Shown one piece after another: positions 24,008-28,608 of a stretch of DNA of 28,608 nucleotides (position 1 is the first letter of the stretch; every line of letters starts with the position of its first letter). Position numbers and translations under genes: made by a program. The notes below the pieces were generated by a model. The model was not told where the DNA came from. It saw only the letters and a list, made by a program, of their open reading frames with translations, and made no database searches. Location: the NCBI GenBank assembly GCA_039105265.1, contig JAPFFF010000262.1, positions 1-28,608 on the forward strand, written 5' to 3'. This DNA is from Tritrichomonas musculus. Its lineage: Eukaryota; Parabasalia; Tritrichomonadida; Tritrichomonadidae.

Positions 24008-25621
24008 ATGTTAAATCCAGAAATTGAACTAAGGACGTCAGCTGAAACATGTACCCAAATTGCTAGCTATTTTGATATTGTTGATAATTGTATAGCCTTG
24101 TCTGATACCAACAAGCAATACACAATTAGTCCTCAAACATCTTATTCTCCATCGCCTCCAATTCATAAAGGTTCATATACAAGTGCAATTATATCACCTA
24201 ACACAAATAATACCGCTGACATATATAATGGATTTATTAGAGCTGATATGGAGGTAAAGATTAAAGAAGCTGCTGGCAGTACGATTACGGCAGTAGAAGG
24301 CGATGGATATCATTTTAATAGAGTATGGTTTGGTTTCAAGGATGCTAGAGATGCTGTTGAGAAATATGAAATAGTAGCTAATGGTATCACTATCTATACC
24401 CAGAACTTTGGTTGTGAAGAATCGTTCTTAACTGCATGTTGTGCAAATGAAACAACAAAGAGAGCAGATGTATATTCAAAGGCTAGACATAAAGATATAT
24501 GGAATGGTAATTCAGGCAGCAGAACAGGATTTATTGTTGATTGGGCAGAAAAATGGGAAGACAAAACATATAAAATTCACCTAAAGATTGATTTAAGAAG
24601 GTTCTTACCATTATCAAATATTAAATACCTTCCAGCATTCGCAGGCAAAATTGAACTCCGATTATTCTTTTCATGTGCTGGTATGGTATGTTGTCCTATG
24701 GGTCCAGAAAAAGCGTTTGAATATGATCATATCGTCAATTCAAAATATAAATTAAATGAAATTACTAATGAATTTATCCCAATTGGTGAACCAATAACAA
24801 TGTATACTGATAAACCAACTGCTAAAGATGGAGTAACAGAACTTACAGTAGAAAATAGAACATTTCAGGAAGTTGATTACTCCGTTACTGAGTGTTCATC
24901 TATTATCCCTTGCTTTGGTATAGAGGATAATATTTACTCTAGTCTTGTACAACGATATGCAGACCCAACTCATCCACTTACATTTCCAACCCAAACGATA
25001 TCTATTTACACTACTACTACTCCATTAAAGAACCCTAATGACAAGACTACTTGCACAATCACTCCTCGCTTTGTTGACTCAATTTACTTATTATTTCCTG
25101 TGAAGCATACTCATCATACATACTTTAAGAATCCTAACTTTAAGTCCTTCCAATTAAACTGTGGAGGTTATGGTAACATTCCTGCAAAGCCATTTGGCAC
25201 TACAGATGAATACCCAGAGTTCTTAGAATATTGTCAGAACGCAATGAACGTGAATGGAGGACAAAGTGGTTTTAATAAGGAAGTGGTAAACAGTTTAACT
25301 CATTGTGATAGAGATAAGACTACTAATAAACCTAAATTTGGTTATTCGAAGGGAATTTATTCAAATGACAAGAGTAGTTTCTTTATCGGATTACCTACAG
25401 AAACTGATAATACATATCAACAAGGATTAACCTCTTTGTCACCTATTAATTTTGAAATAAATGTAACACAAGAAACTGGTGACAATACATATGCAAAAGC
25501 TACTCAAACCCCACCTTTAATTTGTCTCTTGTTTGATTCTTCTATATCTATCTTAGTTCAGCCAAATGGTATGCCACCTTTAGTTCGCTTAGGGAACTAT
25601 GATCTGACCTCAAGGGATTAA
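24008..25621 (+). CDS. Major capsid protein of element B (predicted double jelly roll)
   Basis: The first ATG of the open frame is at 24008, giving 537 aa. It is beta-rich throughout. YHFNRVWFGFKDARDAVEKY and EIVANGITIYTQNFGCEESF match in position and pattern the segment LFVGLKSSNQLFDRLEILHN of the capsid protein of element A, and FLPLSNIKYLPAFAGKIELR fits the end of the first jelly roll. The second half carries DSIYLLFPVKHTHHTYFKNP, comparable to SIMFPKHHNDLTVFENPVYS in A. Overall similarity is low, so the two proteins are distant homologues. It has many Cys residues and no Pro-rich linker. It is the structural shell subunit of element B. Confidence 0.7.
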   Translation: MLNPEIELRTSAETCTQIASYFDIVDNCIALSDTNKQYTISPQTSYSPSPPIHKGSYTSAIISPNTNNTADIYNGFIRADMEVKIKEAAGSTITAVEGDGYHFNRVWFGFKDARDAVEKYEIVANGITIYTQNFGCEESFLTACCANETTKRADVYSKARHKDIWNGNSGSRTGFIVDWAEKWEDKTYKIHLKIDLRRFLPLSNIKYLPAFAGKIELRLFFSCAGMVCCPMGPEKAFEYDHIVNSKYKLNEITNEFIPIGEPITMYTDKPTAKDGVTELTVENRTFQEVDYSVTECSSIIPCFGIEDNIYSSLVQRYADPTHPLTFPTQTISIYTTTTPLKNPNDKTTCTITPRFVDSIYLLFPVKHTHHTYFKNPNFKSFQLNCGGYGNIPAKPFGTTDEYPEFLEYCQNAMNVNGGQSGFNKEVVNSLTHCDRDKTTNKPKFGYSKGIYSNDKSSFFIGLPTETDNTYQQGLTSLSPINFEINVTQETGDNTYAKATQTPPLICLLFDSSISILVQPNGMPPLVRLGNYDLTSRD

Positions 25622-25687
25622 GTAACAAAAATAATTGCGTCTTTCTAATTTAATTTTATTTTTATTATCACTATACATAAATACAAA

Positions 25688-26299
25688 ATGACAGAAGAAC
25701 AAGTTATAGATTTTGTTACAATAAATGAGTATCCTGATTATGAGATCTTAAATGATTTTCCCTACACCATTCGAAGAAAAGATAATCATTATGTTGTCAA
25801 AGAATGCATAAACAAAAGCAATGGTTATGCAAGTGTGTGTATTAATAGCAACAAGATCAACAAACATCAAATCATTGCAAAGCAATTCTTACCTAATCCG
25901 AATAATCTTCCTCAAGTTGATCACCTTAATAAAGATAGATCTGATTATCATTTATCGAACTTACGTTGGGTTTCAGTAAGAGAGAACATGAGAAACAAGT
26001 CATCAAACAACGGTGTTTCATATGAATTTATAGATAATATACCAGACGAAGCAATTGTTATTACTCACTATGATTTGAAAAAGGAAAGAAGAGTATTTGC
26101 TGAAAAAGAATATTATTACTATTATAATGAAGAAACTGAAGAAGATATCTTTTACCAAAGGATAACTGATGAAGTTTATAGAATTATGTATATTAATACA
26201 GCTAAAGGAGGACGTAAATTCATTGTGACAAGAGACATAAATAATACTAAAACAACATTCTACATCCATACTTTCAAACAACAATACGGATTAGACTAA
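25688..26299 (+). CDS. HNH endonuclease with NUMOD4-like start, homologue of the one in A
   Basis: The 203-aa protein is similar along its whole length to 660-1262 (by eye nearly half the residues). The NUMOD4-like start is DYEILNDFPYTIRRKDNHYV. The HNH core has INKHQIIA (His60), VDHLNKDRSDYHLSNLRWV (Asp78-His79, Asn91). The shared tail has YEFIDNIPDEAI, a YYYYY run and HTFKQQYGLD at the end. The leader TACATAAATACAAA before the ATG is shared with the element A copy. Free-standing HNH genes of this kind can spread between elements by cutting DNA that lacks them. Its place differs from that in element A, which supports movement. Confidence 0.85.
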   Translation: MTEEQVIDFVTINEYPDYEILNDFPYTIRRKDNHYVVKECINKSNGYASVCINSNKINKHQIIAKQFLPNPNNLPQVDHLNKDRSDYHLSNLRWVSVRENMRNKSSNNGVSYEFIDNIPDEAIVITHYDLKKERRVFAEKEYYYYYNEETEEDIFYQRITDEVYRIMYINTAKGGRKFIVTRDINNTKTTFYIHTFKQQYGLD

Positions 26300-26335
26300 A
26301 AAAATTTTATTTATATTTTTTTATTTCTCTACAAA

Positions 26336-26785
26336 ATGGAGCAACAATTCAAGGTATATGATTACATCAATAATGTTATTTCCCTCGCTGATAACCCTGA
26401 AGATTTTAAAGAAAGTAATTTTGCCATATTATGTGATCGATATCCAATTCAACTTTCAAAAAATAAATATTTAGCAAAAGTCATCTACATATCAATTAAG
26501 GCGGACAAGAACGTATGGAGGATATATCCGGACAAAATTAAGGAATATGATATAGAACACATAGTATTAAATACTAACTCAAGAAGGAAAATTAATTATA
26601 AAATGCAAGAATTCTTTGTTAATGGTTCAAATAAGGAACAAAATTATGAGGAATACAGTTATTACAATTATTCGATAGAATTAGCATCTAAAAAGACTAA
26701 AACAATGATAGAGGAATTACGTAAGAAATATGAATTAAATACACCTGAACTATTTATAGGTGAACATCAAGAGCTAGTTCTGTAA
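26336..26785 (+). CDS. 149-aa protein, unknown
   Basis: A mixed alpha/beta protein beginning MEQQFKVYDYINNVISLADN, with a beta-like middle (KYLAKVIYISIKADKNVWRI) and a charged helix near the end (KKTKTMIEELRKKYELNTPE). No motif is recognised. It lies 36 bp after the HNH gene behind a T-rich leader and an ACAAAATG start, in the same direction as its neighbours. Confidence 0.5.
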   Translation: MEQQFKVYDYINNVISLADNPEDFKESNFAILCDRYPIQLSKNKYLAKVIYISIKADKNVWRIYPDKIKEYDIEHIVLNTNSRRKINYKMQEFFVNGSNKEQNYEEYSYYNYSIELASKKTKTMIEELRKKYELNTPELFIGEHQELVL

Positions 26786-26823
26786 GTCGGAATCTCGACC
26801 GACCAATTTTTTTTGAAAAAGAA

Positions 26824-27252
26824 ATGAATAAGTACGGAAAACCCAATTCTACTACAGTTGGAGCAGAGGGGACAATGTTTAATGAAGGAACTAAGACTGA
26901 GAAGACAATAGAGTTTAATCACTTTGGCATATTTTCTAATGACAATACTTACGCAGTTACGTTTAACCCAAAAATTAATAGACCACCAACAAAGTATATG
27001 GAAAACAAACCAGTCAAACCACCAAAGAGTAATCAACATAAAACAAAACCATTACACGAACCACCTGTTAGTATTACAGATGGAGGGTATTATTTGAAGA
27101 AAGATAAAGCACCCAAAGCTCCTATTCTTCCTCCATACTTAAAGAAACCAGAGAAATTAGGAGAAATACAAGGTAGAGCGGATGAAAGAAATAAAGGAAG
27201 GATTGGATACTTTAAACCAATTAATGTTAAGCAAGCTAATATTCATTACTGA
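26824..27252 (+). CDS. 142-aa Lys/Pro/Asn-rich protein, unknown
   Basis: Largely low complexity and probably disordered (RPPTKYMENKPVKPPKSNQH), with an ordered-looking N-terminal part (TIEFNHFGIFSNDNTYAVTF) and a basic Pro-rich C-terminus (APILPPYLKKPEKLGEIQG). It is preceded by a run of eight T residues 11 bp before the ATG. No family is recognised. Confidence 0.45.
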   Translation: MNKYGKPNSTTVGAEGTMFNEGTKTEKTIEFNHFGIFSNDNTYAVTFNPKINRPPTKYMENKPVKPPKSNQHKTKPLHEPPVSITDGGYYLKKDKAPKAPILPPYLKKPEKLGEIQGRADERNKGRIGYFKPINVKQANIHY

Positions 27253-27280
27253 TTGATTATCAACTTTTTTTCGAAAGGAA

Positions 27281-27808
27281 ATGATAAAGAAGAGAACTCA
27301 AGCGAATGGTGTGCAGGCGAACGTTTCATTAGAACCTCAAGCAGCAGCACAGTCAACAAGCAATATAAATAATAATATTATTATAAACAAAAGGGATGAT
27401 GGAAAAGAAGAAATTGTTATCACTCGTAATGTTGAATTAGAAGAGAATCAAGAAGAAGAAACAAAGGATGTTAAGTACGTGATACTTGAAACGTATGCAA
27501 AAATCTTGTTAGACCAGGACAAAGCATTATTATCCAACTTAATATCAAAGAACTGTATAATTGTCCCTGTTACTGCCTTATCTAATATAATTAAAACAAT
27601 TATTAAGGCGGAGGTGGTAGAAATAAGTCTTGATGAGGATGTAGGTTGTTGTGCAGGGAAAGCTAATCCAATACGTAAGATAGATTCCATTAAGATAGTA
27701 AATGATAATGGTGAAGTATGTACTGATTTCAAACAAGTATATAACAAAGAATATAATGAACTAGTTAACAAATATCATCTTTGTCTTAAGCATGCAGTTA
27801 ATATGTAA
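27281..27808 (+). CDS. 175-aa protein, unknown
   Basis: The N-terminal 60 residues are Gln/Asn/Ala-rich and then acidic (LEENQEEETKD). From about 63 to the end a compact domain is likely (KYVILETYAKILLDQDKALL, then IIVPVTALSNIIKTIIKAEV, with a Cys pair in GCCAGK and further Cys near the C-terminus). The gene sits in the rightward small-gene series behind a T-rich leader. No catalytic pattern is recognised. Confidence 0.5.
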   Translation: MIKKRTQANGVQANVSLEPQAAAQSTSNINNNIIINKRDDGKEEIVITRNVELEENQEEETKDVKYVILETYAKILLDQDKALLSNLISKNCIIVPVTALSNIIKTIIKAEVVEISLDEDVGCCAGKANPIRKIDSIKIVNDNGEVCTDFKQVYNKEYNELVNKYHLCLKHAVNM

Positions 27809-27837
27809 TTATTATTTGTTTTTTTATTTTTATCAAA

Positions 27838-28119
27838 ATGACGAGTAAAATAGACCTAAACCAATTCAAGAAAACAGAAGTAATAAAGAAATTGTCCAAA
27901 TCGAAGTCAAGTGAGAATCTGACGTCAATGGATACTCCGAAAAGAGGCAGGAAGAGTAAATATAATACCCCTGAAGAAAGACTTGAAGCCAGACGACAAC
28001 AACAAAAAGAATATAGACAAAGAAAGAAGCAAGAGTTAGAGGAATTGAAGAAAATTGCTCAATTCGCTGCGAGCACTCGCGAAGCTCAAATGGTTACTGC
28101 TGAGAAGAAAGAAGCATGA
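27838..28119 (+). CDS. 93-aa basic protein with AT-hook-like and bZIP-like segment
   Basis: TPKRGRKSKYNTPEERLEAR (about 39-58) begins with an AT-hook-like core (KRGRKSK). It continues into a strongly basic helix (RRQQQKEYRQRKKQELEELK) like the basic region of bZIP-type proteins, though the leucine zipper behind it is short. A small DNA-binding or DNA-condensing protein is the most likely role. It is the last rightward gene before the GTGA modules and converges on the leftward 334-aa homologue. GC-rich bases near 28060-28085 (CACTCGCGAAGC) stand out locally. Confidence 0.5.
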   Translation: MTSKIDLNQFKKTEVIKKLSKSKSSENLTSMDTPKRGRKSKYNTPEERLEARRQQQKEYRQRKKQELEELKKIAQFAASTREAQMVTAEKKEA

Positions 28120-28123
28120 AAAC

Positions 28124-28228
28124 AAAAAATCTTCATCTTATTTTTGGTTTGGGTGAACAGGTGAATTGTCACCACATTTTTGTCACCTTCAGAGTCATCT
28201 GATAAACAAAAATATAAGATGATTTTTT
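28124..28228. repeat. Imperfect inverted repeat around first GTGA module
   Basis: The stretch AAAAAATC...CATCTTA...TTTTTG at 28124-28146 and its near reverse complement at 28207-28228 (CAAAAA, TAAGATGATTTTTT) bracket the module at 28153-28186. Arms are about 20 bp with small gaps. It lies between convergent genes, so it may serve as a two-way transcript end or as part of a larger palindromic site. Confidence 0.6.
28153..28186 (+). repeat. Four-part GTGA/TCAC module, copy B1
   Basis: GTGA (28153), N4, GTGA (28161), N4, TCAC (28169), N10, TCAC (28183), the same spacing as at 1311-1344. The 38 bp from 28153 match those from 28247 almost perfectly, with one or two differences in the first N4. 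Confidence 0.8.
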
Positions 28229-28246
28229 AGTATTTTTGATCATTAG

Positions 28247-28280
28247 GTGAAGAGGTGAATTGTCACCACATTTTTGTCAC
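28247..28280 (+). repeat. Four-part GTGA/TCAC module, copy B2
   Basis: GTGA (28247), N4, GTGA (28255), N4, TCAC (28263), N10, TCAC (28277). It ends two bases from the stop codon of the leftward 334-aa homologue, matching the position of the module after the same gene in element A. It is a direct repeat of copy B1 at a distance of 94 bp. Confidence 0.8.
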
Positions 28281-28282
28281 CT

Positions 28283-28608
28283 TCACACTCTATTCACATA
28301 TTGTGTCCTATGAACGTTTGTTATCTTCCATTTGCCTGTCTGTTCAATCTTTTCTGTTAATTGTGCAAATGTTAATTTTTGTCCAAACTCTTTGGCATAT
28401 CTCTGCTGAACATCCTTTAACAATAATCTATCAATGCTTGGAAAATTGTTCTGCATAAACTTGGCTAAATCGTAATCAAACTCATCAAACTGCCTATCGA
28501 TTTCTTCCTGTTCAGCTCTCATACGTTGAACTTCACGCAAAGTATATTCATATAATCTCTGTTTGGCCTCACACTTGCTGCAACGTTTATTGGAACTTGA
28601 ATTGATAT
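28283..28608 (-). CDS. C-terminal part of a homologue of the 334-aa protein, runs off right edge
   Basis: About 107 residues are visible. They include NKRCSKCEAKQRLYEYTLRE, matching NKRCARCEAKQKLYDYTLRE of the 334-aa protein, then LAKFMQNNFPSIDRLLLKDV and a winged-helix-like end closing with TQYVNRV. Identity over the shared part is high (most residues), far higher than for the capsid or integrase proteins of the two elements. The N-terminal part and start lie outside the window. The gene converges on the 93-aa gene, and the GTGA modules lie between them. Confidence 0.8.
   Translation of the reverse strand, partial: INSSSNKRCSKCEAKQRLYEYTLREVQRMRAEQEEIDRQFDEFDYDLAKFMQNNFPSIDRLLLKDVQQRYAKEFGQKLTFAQLTEKIEQTGKWKITNVHRTQYVNRV

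Larger units (their letters stand above)
19500..28608. mobile_element. Element B: second Polinton/Maverick-type element, right end outside window
   Basis: A rightward cluster of ten closely spaced genes includes an rve integrase, an FtsK/HerA-type packaging ATPase, a major capsid protein and a penton-like protein. These are core Polinton genes. The integrase and capsid proteins differ strongly from those of element A, so this is a separate lineage and not a duplicate. No polymerase is present in the visible part and it may lie beyond the right edge. The left limit is approximate because termini were not recognised. Reading frames are long and open, so the visible part looks whole and young. 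Confidence 0.8.

Noticed and set aside
1-28608. CRISPR array
   Set aside because: No series of equal repeats with unique spacers. The GTGA modules are too few and their spacing is not CRISPR-like.
1-28608. Ciliate Tlr-type element with reassigned stop codons
   Set aside because: TAA, TAG and TGA all end open frames at plausible gene ends and no gene needs read-through of TAA or TAG in bulk.
1-28608. One single large element spanning the window
   Set aside because: Two major capsid genes, two integrases and a 1.5-kb spacer with host-like sequence argue for two elements, though termini were not found.

Overview
The window is AT-rich eukaryotic DNA made almost entirely of two neighbouring Polinton/Maverick-type (protein-primed, capsid-encoding) elements of different lineages, separated by about 1.5 kb of non-coding DNA. 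TAA, TAG and TGA are all used as stops and no introns are needed, so a ciliate host with reassigned stops is unlikely. The style of the HNH endonucleases (NUMOD4-like start, HNH core, conserved tail) recalls parabasalids such as Trichomonas. The non-coding spacer, with its tRNA-like segment and GC-rich palindromes, would also fit an AT-rich fungus such as a glomeromycete. The host is therefore not settled.

Element A (left edge to about 18.1 kb, left end outside the window) carries, in order: small leftward genes, an HNH endonuclease, a 334-aa protein with a CxxC pair and a winged-helix-like C-terminus, two small leftward genes (one amphipathic), a double-jelly-roll-type major capsid protein, an rve integrase, a short ORF, a 468-aa Lys/Glu-rich protein, an 867-aa leftward protein, a 762-aa fibre-like protein, small leftward ORFs, a large family-B DNA polymerase with an HNH-like segment inside it, and a 132-aa gene. 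Most ORFs are long and open, so the copy looks young and nearly whole, with perhaps one or two breaks.

The spacer (18.1-19.5 kb) has no convincing gene. It holds a nested GC-rich inverted repeat, a cluster of CTTGCGCAAG-type repeats and a tRNA-like or SINE-like segment with an A box, a B box and a T run.

Element B (about 19.5 kb to the right edge, right end outside the window) carries a penton-like protein, an integrase with a Tudor/chromo-like tail, an FtsK/HerA-type packaging ATPase, an amphipathic capsid-associated protein, a disordered protein, a second and very different major capsid protein, an HNH endonuclease homologous to that of A, four small unknown genes and, leftward at the edge, part of a homologue of A's 334-aa protein. 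No polymerase of B lies in the window.

The most novel signal is a 34-bp four-part DNA module, GTGA-N4-GTGA-N4-TCAC-N10-TCAC. It occurs as an inverted pair around the 334-aa gene in A and as a direct pair next to the homologous gene in B. It abuts the stop codon in both. This suggests a protein-plus-site system (initiator/origin, resolution site, autoregulator or small mobile cassette) shared by otherwise unrelated elements. Element A also seems to have two promoter classes: TAAATG at the starts of capsid-module genes, including a 14-bp bidirectional spacer, and a TACAYAAAT leader before the HNH and 334-aa genes.
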